Shown: positions 51,958 through 59,642 of the stretch, one piece after another
Numbering within the stretch: the first letter of the stretch is position 1
Layout: every line of letters starts with the position of its first letter
Assembly (NCBI GenBank): GCA_964540905.1
Contig: CAZIOS010000013.1
Span: 1 to 64,000 of the forward strand
Source: VAYN01 sp964540905
GTDB lineage: Bacteria; Actinomycetota; Thermoleophilia; Solirubrobacterales; 70-9
Length of the DNA stretch: 64,000 nucleotides
Reading direction: 5' to 3'
Made by a program: the position numbers and the translations under genes
The notes under the pieces: model-generated
Database searches by the model: none
The model's input: the letters and a program-made list of their open reading frames with translations, nothing else
Told to the model about the DNA's origin: nothing

Positions 51958-52245
51958 ATGGACGAGTCCACCGAGGCGACCGACGTGAATCAGTCGGGTC
52001 CGCCGCTGGTCGGTGAAGATGACGAGCAACGGATCGTCGTCACCCTCAGCGCCGAGGCCTACAACAAGCTGAAAGGCACCGCGGACCGGACCCACCTGAG
52101 CGTCGCCGACCTGGTCAAGAACGGCCTGGCCCTGGCCGATTGGCTTGAGGACGAGAACTCGCGCGGCTCCCAGCTTCTGATCAAGCGCGGCGGTCGCCTG
52201 CGCGAGGTGAACCTGCCGGGCAGGGGCGAGGACTCCTCGCGATGA
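51958..52245 (+). CDS. Small ribbon-helix-helix-like protein
   Basis: 95 residues. RIVVTLSAEAYNKLKGTADRTHLSVADLVKNGLALADWL has the strand-helix-helix look of RHH/CopG-type DNA-binding domains, followed by a basic tail. It may repress the operon. ATG 51958 is chosen for its strong AAGGAGG at 51946-51952; an earlier ATG (51940) overlaps the preceding stop. It is coupled to the next gene by ATGA. Confidence 0.65.
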   Translation: MDESTEATDVNQSGPPLVGEDDEQRIVVTLSAEAYNKLKGTADRTHLSVADLVKNGLALADWLEDENSRGSQLLIKRGGRLREVNLPGRGEDSSR

Positions 52246-52529
52246 GTGAAGGCGACCCGGGCTCCGGGCCGCTCAACATCGAGGTGGACGTTGGCGATCT
52301 TGAGGCGGATTTCGCTGGCCCCGAATTCGACCTGCATCGCGCCCGAGTCCAGTTCACCTGGTTCGTCCTCGGGGTCTTCGGGCTAACGATCCTGGCCGCG
52401 TTGGTCTCGGCCTTCACCGGCGACTGGCACGCGATGTTGGCCGTGCTCGAGCGCCTCCTGCCGGCCGAGAGCGCGGTGGTTGGCGCCACTGTCGGCTTCT
52501 ACTTCATCTCCAAGCCAGACGACTTCTGA
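52242..52529 (+). CDS. Small two-helix membrane protein
   Basis: 95 residues. An acidic N-terminal part (about 1-35) precedes a membrane segment (about 38-60), a loop rich in Glu and Leu, and a second weaker membrane segment (about 78-90). No family is recognised. It overlaps the preceding gene by 4 bp and the next gene follows immediately. Confidence 0.6.
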   Translation: MSEGDPGSGPLNIEVDVGDLEADFAGPEFDLHRARVQFTWFVLGVFGLTILAALVSAFTGDWHAMLAVLERLLPAESAVVGATVGFYFISKPDDF

Positions 52530-52530
52530 G

Positions 52531-52809
52531 ATGCGCCAGTCCTACATAGTCTCCTACGACCTCCGCCAGCCCGACGACGCGTCGGCCGACTACGAGGAGC
52601 TGATTAAGGCGATCAAGGGCTACGGCTACTGGGGGAGGCTCATGCTGTCGACCTGGATCGTCGTGACGACTCAGGACGCCGCGGAGATCCGCGACACCCT
52701 CCAGCAGCACATGGCGTCTCAGGATCGGATCTTCGTCGCCCCTGTGGGTAAGCCCGCAGCCTGGCGCAACATCATGGCTAAGTCGGAGTGGTTGAAGAAC
52801 CGCCCCTAG
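52531..52809 (+). CDS. SinR/Cas2-like small protein
   Basis: 92 residues. MRQSYIVSYDLRQP, EELIKAIKGYGYWGRLMLSTWIV and AEIRDTLQQHMASQDRIFVAPV form the ferredoxin-like strand-helix pattern of the SinR/Cas2-like group. The strand-1 Asp (SYDLR), catalytic in Cas2 RNases, is kept. There is no CRISPR array or cas gene here, so it is a stand-alone member. ATG begins one base after the preceding stop. Confidence 0.75.
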   Translation: MRQSYIVSYDLRQPDDASADYEELIKAIKGYGYWGRLMLSTWIVVTTQDAAEIRDTLQQHMASQDRIFVAPVGKPAAWRNIMAKSEWLKNRP

Positions 52810-53036
52810 CACCGATGAGGAACCCCCGGCAGGTGTGAACGGAGAGTTGTGGGCCACCTGTCGATCCGCCCGAAGGCGTTGTCCGGTCCGATCGCGGCAG
52901 CCACGACGGTGGCCTCGTATCCGGGCTCGGTGAGGAACTTCACGCTCCATCGATCCCGATCTGCACGAGGATGAGCCTAGGGTGCGCTCCTTTCGGGGCG
53001 GCGCCTGCAGGGCTTCTCCTCCCTTGCCCGGATGCA

Positions 53037-53756
53037 TCATCTCCGTCCGCGGTCGGTGTGGATGACGCAGCGGCGTACCCCGGCCGCCCGCATCGCCGCG
53101 GTGCGGTGGCGCCCGTTGATGAACGCCGATGCCTCGAGGGGGATGGCGATCGGGTCACGGAAGAGGCTCCGGAGCAGGCCACACCCCTCCTCGGTCAGCT
53201 CCTCTTCGCCGCGCGCAAGGATCGACGCGTCATCGCGCGGTGAGACGCCGGACTCCGACAGCTCCACCGCGATGCTTGCTATTGCAGGCCAGTCCTCCTC
53301 GCCGTAGCGCTCGGCCTGCTCCTCGTCGGTCTCCGGCAGCGAAGCTAGCTCGACGACCTCAAAAGAGGCGAGATCTCGGCGCTCCTCGTCTTCGGCCTCG
53401 GCTCGGATTCCGGCGTTATAGGCGGCCACCAGCGACTCGACGTCCCTGGGATCGTCGGGAATCTGCTCCAGCATTTCCGCCACCCAGACGATCGAGGTGT
53501 CATGGCTCGGAGGTTCCTCTAGCACCGCCTCCAGGCACCGATAGCTCGGTGCGTTCCCAAGCAGAATGAAGGCCTCTGGATGGCTGCCGCCCCCGATCAG
53601 GGCACAGACCTCGCCGGTCGCCTCGATCCAGGTCGTCCGCATCCCGCACTGTCCATCCTCGGAGCGAAAGAAGCAGTAATCCAACTGGCGAGACCCGTCT
53701 CGCCGCGGATCATCCTCATAGAACCTCCCGGCAGGGATCGGGGCGAAGTCCGGCAT
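53037..53756 (-). CDS. Hypothetical protein with ParB-like C-terminal motif
   Basis: 239 residues from ATG 53756 (a TTG codon lies directly before it). Acidic overall. The C-terminus reads IAIPLEASAFINGRHRTAAMRAAGVRRCVIH, like the strand-helix INGRHRA motif of ParB/sulfiredoxin-type nuclease folds; the rest matches nothing I recognise. A hairpin carrying the likely ribosome-binding site lies directly upstream. It stands alone on this strand. Confidence 0.6.
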   Translation of the reverse strand: MPDFAPIPAGRFYEDDPRRDGSRQLDYCFFRSEDGQCGMRTTWIEATGEVCALIGGGSHPEAFILLGNAPSYRCLEAVLEEPPSHDTSIVWVAEMLEQIPDDPRDVESLVAAYNAGIRAEAEDEERRDLASFEVVELASLPETDEEQAERYGEEDWPAIASIAVELSESGVSPRDDASILARGEEELTEEGCGLLRSLFRDPIAIPLEASAFINGRHRTAAMRAAGVRRCVIHTDRGRR

Positions 53757-53759
53757 CAA

Positions 53760-53786
53760 GAGAACCTATCCTCGGGGTAGGTTCTC
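53760..53786 (-). promoter_or_regulatory. Hairpin holding the Shine-Dalgarno of the 53037-53756 gene
   Basis: GAGAACCTA (53760-53768) and TAGGTTCTC (53778-53786) form a 9-bp stem. In the mRNA the 9-nt loop contains GAGGA, the only likely ribosome-binding site, and the start codon follows 3 bases after the stem. This could regulate translation or be a protein-binding operator. Confidence 0.45.
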
Positions 53787-53988
53787 CGTGATCGGGGAGG
53801 CAGTGTATGAGGGGGGTCCGAGAAAATCGCGGCCTCGTCGTGAAGCAGGTCCATAGTCAGTCAATCGCAGCGGCAGCCGCCCACTGTGGGCTCTCCTGCA
53901 GGGCCACTAGCAGTGCCCGGAATGCGGACCGAAAGCTGAGCCCTCCGGAAGCAATAGCTCCTTGATCTCGGGAAAGCCGCTGAAACCG

Positions 53989-54062
53989 TGCCCCGTAGCT
54001 CAGCAGGACTCCGCTGCGGTCTCATAACCCGAAGGTCGCAGGTTCGAATCCTGCCCCCGCTA
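53989..54062 (+). pseudogene. Broken tRNA-Met (CAT) fragment, likely att site
   Basis: The 3' half is intact: anticodon loop CTCATAA, variable region AAGGTC, T-arm GCAGG-TTCGAAT-CCTGC (54038-54054) and acceptor CCCCGCT with A. The 5' acceptor strand reads TGCCCCG instead of the needed AGCGGGG, and the D-arm does not pair. Such 3' fragments arise when an element integrates into a tRNA gene. Confidence 0.65.
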
Positions 54063-54069
54063 TTAGTTC

Positions 54070-54138
54070 GTCGCAGGTTCAAAGCGCCCTAAAAGTCCTG
54101 CAAATCTAGATTTTTACCCAGCGCTTTGAACCTACGAC
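54070..54138. repeat. 18-bp inverted repeat next to the tRNA fragment
   Basis: Arms 54070-54087 and 54121-54138 match at 17 of 18 positions; the loop is AT-rich (33 nt). The left arm starts GTCGCAGGTTC, the same bases as the T-arm of the tRNA fragment, so the repeat seems derived from it. Confidence 0.6.
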
Positions 54139-54225
54139 AAACGGTCGTTTCAAGCTGGTGGCCGCGGGCTTTGGCAGGGGAATTTGTGTCTTTGGGAGGT
54201 CGCCGAGGGGTTTGTTCCCCGCCGG

Positions 54226-54489
54226 TCATCGGTCTTGGGAGCTGTCCTTCCTCCGTTCCCACTCCTTGATTACAGCCGGGCGAAGAAAGCGGGCCATAGC
54301 TTTCACCTGGCGTTCGTGGACCTCTTTGGCCCTGGGCGCATTCGGGCCGAGCTCGTAGACCGTGGTGTTGATCCTCAGGGGCCGGGTTTTCTCCTTGGCG
54401 GCCCGAGGCTTTTTCTTGGCCTTCTTCGGGGGTTTCGGGGCTTCGCTCATCTGGGAGATCCCAGCCCGTCTGGCGTTGGCGCGCTCCAC
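54226..54489 (-). CDS. Small basic protein downstream of a recombinase remnant
   Basis: 87 residues from GTG 54489, or 74 from ATG 54450. The first part is Lys/Pro-rich (PKPPKKAKKKPRAAKEK), followed by NTTVYELGPNAPRAKEVHERQVKAMARFLRPAVIKEWERRK. No family is recognised. The position after the recombinase remnant suggests it belongs to the same mobile element. Confidence 0.5.
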   Translation of the reverse strand: MERANARRAGISQMSEAPKPPKKAKKKPRAAKEKTRPLRINTTVYELGPNAPRAKEVHERQVKAMARFLRPAVIKEWERRKDSSQDR

Positions 54490-54803
54490 CGAGTCTCCTC
54501 TCGCAGATGCCGCTCGTCAACCTCCAGTCGGCGCTCGATCTGCGTCCGGTCGGCGGCCATTTGCGAGGCGGTCGGTCAACTCGAGGTTCACCGCGTCGGC
54601 GGGTATCTCCACCTCGTGGGTCTAGTTGCGGCTTGCCGCGCTCTGCCGGCGCCTTGCGCCCGCTCTCCGTGTCCCAGAAGCGATGTCGACCTTCTCGCCG
54701 ATCGGTTCAGCGGCTCGTTGCATTTGGCGAGCCTGCGCGGGATCCAGAGCGAGGGATCCTGGGCGTCGTCGGTCGAGACACGGCCGTAGAAGGCGACCTT
54801 CAT
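54440..54803 (-). pseudogene. Decayed serine recombinase
   Basis: The N-terminal frame begins MKVAFYGRVSTDDAQDPSL (54803 leftward), the serine-recombinase start with the catalytic Ser. The similarity then moves to other frames (EPIGEKVDIA, then FWDTESGRKAPAERGK) and picks up a C-terminal helix (ELTDRLA, then MAADRTQIERRLEVDERHL). Only about 120 codons in all remain of a gene usually 450-600 codons long, so most of the middle is deleted. The element can no longer move by this enzyme. Confidence 0.7.
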
Positions 54804-54950
54804 TGGCCGGTCCGATCCTGCATGGTGCCCGGTCCCCCTGGGACCTCCCGAGGGTAGCGATCATCAATGGTCGTATCCCCAGGACAAGGGCGTGCTACGG
54901 CGCATCCTCGATCCGGGTCAAGACGGCGCGCTGGTTTGAGACCGGCGTAT

Positions 54951-55946
54951 CTACAGATCGATTCCGGCGATCAGCGCCATGCCCTCGAGGAGCTCGAAGT
55001 CGAGCTTGTCGACGGGCCAATCCTCTCTGAGTCGGTCGCGATCATTCTGGAGACGCTCGAAGATCAGGAATGCCTCGGGCTGGGAGAGCAGCGGGTTGGC
55101 GGTCTCGTCGTCGGCGTAGGCCTCGTAGATGTCTTCCAGCTTCTGCCAATTCGCCTCTATGTAGGGATCGATATGGGTCTCGACGACGTCACCTGGCACG
55201 CACCCGTAAAGATGCACGAGAAACGGGACGGAGAGCAGCGAGAGTTTGCGGTCGGGCGAGCGCGGGGTGAAGCGGAGGAGGCGATCGTCGAGCTCGGCCG
55301 CTACCGTCATCTCGGCGTAGTCCGGGTCGCCGGCGATCACCCTGCGGAGACGATCGACCTCGCCGTCGAAGAGCTCGACCAGGGCCACCAATCTGGTGAC
55401 TGCCCGCTTCGTCTCATCGGCGGCCTCCACCGGCGGCTTGTAGAGAAGGTCGTGGGAGACGACTGCCCAGGCGCTCTGCGCCTTGCTGTGGATCTGCAGC
55501 TCGGCGCGCAGCTCGCCGAGCTCGGGTGTGTCGGGTCCGAGGTCGCCCTGGCCGACCAAAAGCTCGGGCCTCGGTGCAAGTTCGAAATGGACCCCGAGGT
55601 AGCCGAGCTGGTCATACTGGAGGGCTTCAAGCTTCTGCTCGCGGTCCGCGATGCTGCAGAGCGCCTCGACGATCGCTTCCACCCGACCGATGTCCTCGAG
55701 GTAGGGCACGATCACTCGCACGCCCGCCTTGTCGCCGATTTCCGCGAGCGGATCGGTGTAGCCCTCTCGGAGCGCCTTCTTGGCGAAACTGCGGACCTCC
55801 TTCGCGCGGCTCGAGACCTCGCAATAGATACCCGCCGAGCCGAGATCGCGCTCGAGAGCGGCGTGGATCCGGTGCGCGAGAGCCTCGAAGAGCGGGCGCT
55901 CGACCTCATAGGCGCCCGCGATCTGCCCGTAGCTGCTAGCCGCCAC
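54951..55946 (-). CDS. RelA/SpoT-like nucleotide synthetase domain protein
   Basis: 331 residues, single domain with no HD or regulatory part. SRAKEVRSFAKKALREG (46-62), IGDKAGVRVIVPYLEDIG with Asp72, LGYLGVH (115-120) and the ELQIHSKAQSAWAVVSHDLLYK segment (149-170, Glu149) copy the order of (p)ppGpp-synthetase motifs, so activity is plausible. A C-terminal helical extension of about 130 residues has no match I recognise. The start overlaps the NdpA-like gene end by 11 bp, so the two are cotranslated. Could be a small alarmone synthetase or a toxin of this type. Confidence 0.75.
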   Translation of the reverse strand: MAASSYGQIAGAYEVERPLFEALAHRIHAALERDLGSAGIYCEVSSRAKEVRSFAKKALREGYTDPLAEIGDKAGVRVIVPYLEDIGRVEAIVEALCSIADREQKLEALQYDQLGYLGVHFELAPRPELLVGQGDLGPDTPELGELRAELQIHSKAQSAWAVVSHDLLYKPPVEAADETKRAVTRLVALVELFDGEVDRLRRVIAGDPDYAEMTVAAELDDRLLRFTPRSPDRKLSLLSVPFLVHLYGCVPGDVVETHIDPYIEANWQKLEDIYEAYADDETANPLLSQPEAFLIFERLQNDRDRLREDWPVDKLDFELLEGMALIAGIDL

Positions 55947-56982
55947 CGCTGACCTCGTCGATGCGGTCGTGGATTTCTACGGGGGCCGCCTCGCTGTCGG
56001 TCGGGTTGACGGTGACGTATTTCTCGACGTCCTCCGGTGGTCCGGAGAGCTTCAGCTTCGACTCCACGAAGCGCATTGAGAGGCGCTTGACCTTCGGTGC
56101 CACGAGCTTCAGGTCCTTCTCGATGCCCGTCGTCGGTGCCTCGGCCTCCGCGAGAAAGGTGCGATAGCCCTGCCGGTCCTCGACGTCGAGGTTCTCGTTG
56201 GCGAACGAGTTAGGTGAGAGGGTGTTTGCCTGTCGATTCATCTCGCCGAGCAGCGCGATCTCATACCGCGCTTTCTTCTCCGGCTCCGCTACCTCCGTCT
56301 CGATCCAGCTCTGGGTCGTTTCGAAGAACGACTTGGTCGCGACGTCGGGCGCGTTGCGCAGGCGGGCGCCGAGGAAGCGGGCGAGGAAGAAGGTTGCGAC
56401 CTCGGTCGTCGGGTTGTAGCCGCGCTGATCGTCGGAGACGATCCCCTCGAGCGATTCGAGGCCGGAGTCTGGCATGCGGAACGCCGATGCCTTGAAGAGG
56501 CGGGTGTGCTTTCCGAGCATCAGGTCGCGCAGGTGGGCGACGCTGAAGGTCTTGCCGCCGTCCGGCAGGGTGGTCTCCTCGACGCGGATCGCATCCTCGC
56601 GCTCAAGCTTCAGGATGGCGAGACAGGCTGCAGTCTCCACGCGGCCGAGAAGGGCGACCAGGAGGCCCGGGTTGCTGACCGCTGGCTGGGAGTCGTAGAG
56701 GTGGCGGGCGATGTCGCGGGAGGCCGCGATCAGCTGCGCGGGGTCCTTCATCACGGCCTCGATCAGGCCCGGCACCGGTGATTTCTGGTCGGGATCGTAC
56801 TCAACCTCGTAGCCGTGTCGACCAAGGCTCTGGGTCGTCTTCTCCTTGAAGAAGTTCCTCAGCTCGGCGTTCAGCGGCGAGGGCGCGTCGCTGTAGGCGA
56901 TGTCTTCGGGCGTCGTGCTGGTGTTGTTGCGGGGAACGTCGTGGACGACGATCTGATCGACGAAGAAGGTTCCGAGGTCCAT
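55936..56982 (-). CDS. NdpA/YejK-like nucleoid-associated protein
   Basis: 348 residues, near the family length of about 335. MDLGTFFVDQIVVHDVPRN, SDAPSPLNAELRNFFKEKT, and the central and C-terminal mixed regions match the 37-kDa nucleoid-associated family (PF04245). E. coli YejK binds the nucleoid and modulates topoisomerases; in accessory regions its role is unclear. ATG 56982 is preceded by a GGGAGAGAG site. The longer frame to 57150 lacks family similarity and crosses the SOS-type box. Confidence 0.8.
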   Translation of the reverse strand: MDLGTFFVDQIVVHDVPRNNTSTTPEDIAYSDAPSPLNAELRNFFKEKTTQSLGRHGYEVEYDPDQKSPVPGLIEAVMKDPAQLIAASRDIARHLYDSQPAVSNPGLLVALLGRVETAACLAILKLEREDAIRVEETTLPDGGKTFSVAHLRDLMLGKHTRLFKASAFRMPDSGLESLEGIVSDDQRGYNPTTEVATFFLARFLGARLRNAPDVATKSFFETTQSWIETEVAEPEKKARYEIALLGEMNRQANTLSPNSFANENLDVEDRQGYRTFLAEAEAPTTGIEKDLKLVAPKVKRLSMRFVESKLKLSGPPEDVEKYVTVNPTDSEAAPVEIHDRIDEVSGGG

Positions 56983-57130
56983 CTCTCTCCCTGGTGGCTG
57001 GGTCAGGCAGCGGGATCTCAAGGTCAGGACCCTGCCCGCAAGTTGCCCAGCCCCTGCTGGACCGCCGCGATCCTTCCATCGGTACGCACCGATGTCAACT
57101 CGGAACCCAAGGATCGGAGATCGGTTGATG

Positions 57131-57144
57131 CGAACATACGTTCG
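57131..57144. promoter_or_regulatory. Perfect SOS (LexA/DinR-type) box in a divergent promoter
   Basis: CGAACATACGTTCG fits the Gram-positive LexA consensus CGAAC-N4-GTTCG without mismatch. It is in the 353-bp gap between the divergent NdpA-like (start 56982) and TcmP (start 57336) genes, so both units may be induced by DNA damage. No other gene is in the gap. Confidence 0.65.
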
Positions 57145-57335
57145 TGTCACTGGTCGAGCATACGCCTCCTTGGTGATCGACCCGATATGGCCACCGAGGT
57201 TCTCGCTCTCCGCCTCGCGCGGCGGGCCGCGACGAGTCCCCTCTGGCGTCAGCCTGCCCGCTGGAATTCTCGCGCGGGAGGTCGCATTTTCCGTGCCTCT
57301 CCGGCGCCGTTCCGGTCCGACGCCGGTGATGTGAT

Positions 57336-58499
57336 GTGGATGTGGTCCCTCCTCTCCAACCGATCGACTTCTTCCAGCAGGCCAAGATCTCCTCGCTGCG
57401 GAAGCTCGAGGTCTACGGGAAATACCTGCAGCCCCTGAGCTTCAAGTGGGGCGCAGGCTGGCGGCACCATTGGATCGTTGACGGTTTTGCCGGTGCCGGG
57501 GCATATGACGGTGCAGACGAACAGGATGGCTCACCCTTGATCGCCGCCAAGTGGGCGCGAAGGGAGGAGCAGCGCTGCGGATACCCGAAGGTCAAATGCA
57601 TCAACGTTGAGCGCGACCCGGCGTGCTTCCATCATCTGACCGCGAACCTGGCGCCCTGGGCCCATCTGGTGACCAACTTGCCGGGGGAGTTCGGCGACCA
57701 CCTGGATCGGATCATCGAGACGATCGACCGCGATCCGGCCTTCTTCTTCCTCGATCCCTTCGGAGTTCGCGGCATCGAGATGGCGCTGGTCGAAAAGATC
57801 ATGCAACGGCCGGGACGGAAGACGGAGCTATTGATCCACTTCTCCGAGCGCTCCTTTGCCCGGATGGCCGGTCACGCATCCGAGGGCGACCGTGCCACGG
57901 TCGCCGAGCGCATGGCCCAGACCAAGCTCGCCCGGCTGGATGAAGTGATCGGCTCTCAGATGTGGCGACCTTGGTGGACCGGCGGCAACGTCGATCCGGG
58001 CGAAGCTCTGGAGAAGACCGTCGACCTCTATATGTCGCAGCTTCGGTCTCGTGGATTCGAGTTCGTCCACCAGATCGCTGTCCGGGACAACCTGGCCGAC
58101 CGCAGCCGCTACCGCCTGGTCTTCTGCACCTCCTCTCCGCACGGCGTCGAGCTGATGAGTGACATCGCCTGTCGTTACGAGCGTGGACTCGCAGAGGAGG
58201 AGGCCGCTGGCCAGGGCTCCCTGCTCTCCGAGATCGAGAGCCGGGAAGACGAGAGTCGGCTGATCGACGCCATCCACAAGCTCGGGCTGGGGCGGGAAAT
58301 CATGACGCGCGAGAAGATCCGCCACGTACTCGTGCCCCGTTCGTTCGGCCTTTACACGAGCACCGACTACAACCGCGCCATCGTCGAGCTCGTGAAGCGC
58401 GGCGGCATAGACCGGGACACCGCCGTCGGTATCCAGGATCGCGAGGACCTGCGGTTCCGGGACTTCGCGCAAGGCTCCCTGCTGGAAGCCCTCTCCTGA
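57336..58499 (+). CDS. Three-Cys-motif partner protein TcmP
   Basis: 387 residues. WIVDGFAGAGAYDGADEQDGSPL (about 50-72) resembles the SAM-binding loop of Rossmann methyltransferases, and AFFFLDPFGVRGIEMALVEKI (about 133-153) is the DPFG motif of TcmP proteins. TcmP genes are found next to genes for three-Cys (Gp37/Gp68) proteins, as here 69 bp downstream. The pair has no established activity; modification of a nucleic acid is a guess. GTG start. Confidence 0.82.
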   Translation: MDVVPPLQPIDFFQQAKISSLRKLEVYGKYLQPLSFKWGAGWRHHWIVDGFAGAGAYDGADEQDGSPLIAAKWARREEQRCGYPKVKCINVERDPACFHHLTANLAPWAHLVTNLPGEFGDHLDRIIETIDRDPAFFFLDPFGVRGIEMALVEKIMQRPGRKTELLIHFSERSFARMAGHASEGDRATVAERMAQTKLARLDEVIGSQMWRPWWTGGNVDPGEALEKTVDLYMSQLRSRGFEFVHQIAVRDNLADRSRYRLVFCTSSPHGVELMSDIACRYERGLAEEEAAGQGSLLSEIESREDESRLIDAIHKLGLGREIMTREKIRHVLVPRSFGLYTSTDYNRAIVELVKRGGIDRDTAVGIQDREDLRFRDFAQGSLLEALS

Positions 58500-58567
58500 C
58501 TAGAACGACTTCGTGCAGGCGCTGGGAGCGGCCAGCGGCCGAGCCCGCTTCTGGGTACAACGGTCGT

Positions 58568-59314
58568 GTGGCGCAGAAGACCGCGATCGAGTGGACCGAG
58601 GCGACCTGGAACCCCGTCACGGGTTGCGATCAGGTCAGTCCCGGCTGTGCCCATTGCTACGCCAAGACTTTCGCCGAGCGCTGGCGGGGGATCCCGGGCC
58701 ACCATTTCGAGCAGGGCTTTGACTTGAGGGTCTGGCCCGAGCGACTCGAGCAGCCGAGCAGATGGAAGCGCCCGCGCATGATCTTCGTCAACTCGATGAG
58801 CGATCTCTTCCACGAGCGGATCCCCGATGAGTTCATCGCACAGGTCTTCGACGCGATGCGTGAGGCAAGCTGGCACACGTTTCAGATTCTGACCAAGCGC
58901 CATGAGCGCATGGTGGAGGTCGGGCGGAACCTCGATTGGCCGCCGAACGTCTGGATGGGCGTCTCGATAGAGAACCGCCGTTTCGTCCAGCGGACGGACT
59001 ATCTGCGGGAGATCCCAGCGGCCGTCCGCTTCGTCAGCGCGGAGCCCCTCCTCGGTCCGCTCGAGGATCTGGACCTGGCGGGTATCGATTGGTTGATCGC
59101 AGGCGGTGAGTCCGGTCCCGGACATCGTCCGGTCCGGGAAGAATGGTTGCTGGACCTACGAGACCGATGCCTACAGGAGCAGGTGGCGTTCTTCTTCAAG
59201 CAGTGGGGCGGCAGGACTCCGAAGATCGGTGGGCGGGAGTTGGCGGGCCGGACGTGGAACGAGATGCCGCGACCGGGGAGCCGCGGCTCGAAAGAAGTAG
59301 TAGCTCTGGCCTAG
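58568..59314 (+). CDS. Phage Gp37/Gp68 family (DUF5131) three-Cys protein
   Basis: 248 residues. TAIEWTEATWNPVTGCDQ with VSPGCAHCYA gives the C-x6-C-x2-C three-Cys motif; FVNSMSDLFHERIPDEFI and QILTKRHERM, WMGVSIENRRF and WLIAGGESGPGHRP are family signatures. The Cys arrangement resembles a metal or Fe-S site. Partner of the preceding TcmP; often phage- or island-borne. GTG start. Confidence 0.85.
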   Translation: MAQKTAIEWTEATWNPVTGCDQVSPGCAHCYAKTFAERWRGIPGHHFEQGFDLRVWPERLEQPSRWKRPRMIFVNSMSDLFHERIPDEFIAQVFDAMREASWHTFQILTKRHERMVEVGRNLDWPPNVWMGVSIENRRFVQRTDYLREIPAAVRFVSAEPLLGPLEDLDLAGIDWLIAGGESGPGHRPVREEWLLDLRDRCLQEQVAFFFKQWGGRTPKIGGRELAGRTWNEMPRPGSRGSKEVVALA

Positions 59315-59642
59315 CGATGAGGTAACTGCGGTCCGCCGGGAGTAATTGTCAGCGCCGGCACTTGTCCTCGTCTCCTTCGAGCGCGGCGTCAAACTGCTCG
59401 CGGGGAGCTCCTCGGCGCTCGCGCCTCAGGTCAGCCAGAGAGCACCATCGTCTCCGGGGTCGGCCCTCGTCCGCTGCGTCCTGCCCCGGCCCCCGGGCAC
59501 GCATGGGACGGGTCAGAGTGGCCACCATTTTGCGGGCTTCCCTGGGCGTCCGGTGATCCGACGCCCGTGGCAGCCTTATCGGTTATGCCGGAGCCTAGGC
59601 GCGCATTGCCGGCGAGGAGCGATCACGATTAACCTCTCTCAG
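59315..59642. other. Intergenic region without a visible gene
   Basis: 328 bp between the DUF5131 gene and the HD gene. The open frame that continues into the HD gene from 59346 shows no family similarity and is probably untranslated leader. No tRNA, repeat or clear promoter was seen. Confidence 0.5.

Noticed and set aside
52531..52809. SinR/Cas2-like gene as part of a CRISPR-Cas system
   Set aside because: No repeat-spacer array and no cas1 or effector gene anywhere in the window; the gene is a stand-alone relative.
53989..54062. Functional tRNA-Met gene
   Set aside because: The 5' acceptor strand cannot pair with the 3' strand and the D-arm does not fold.
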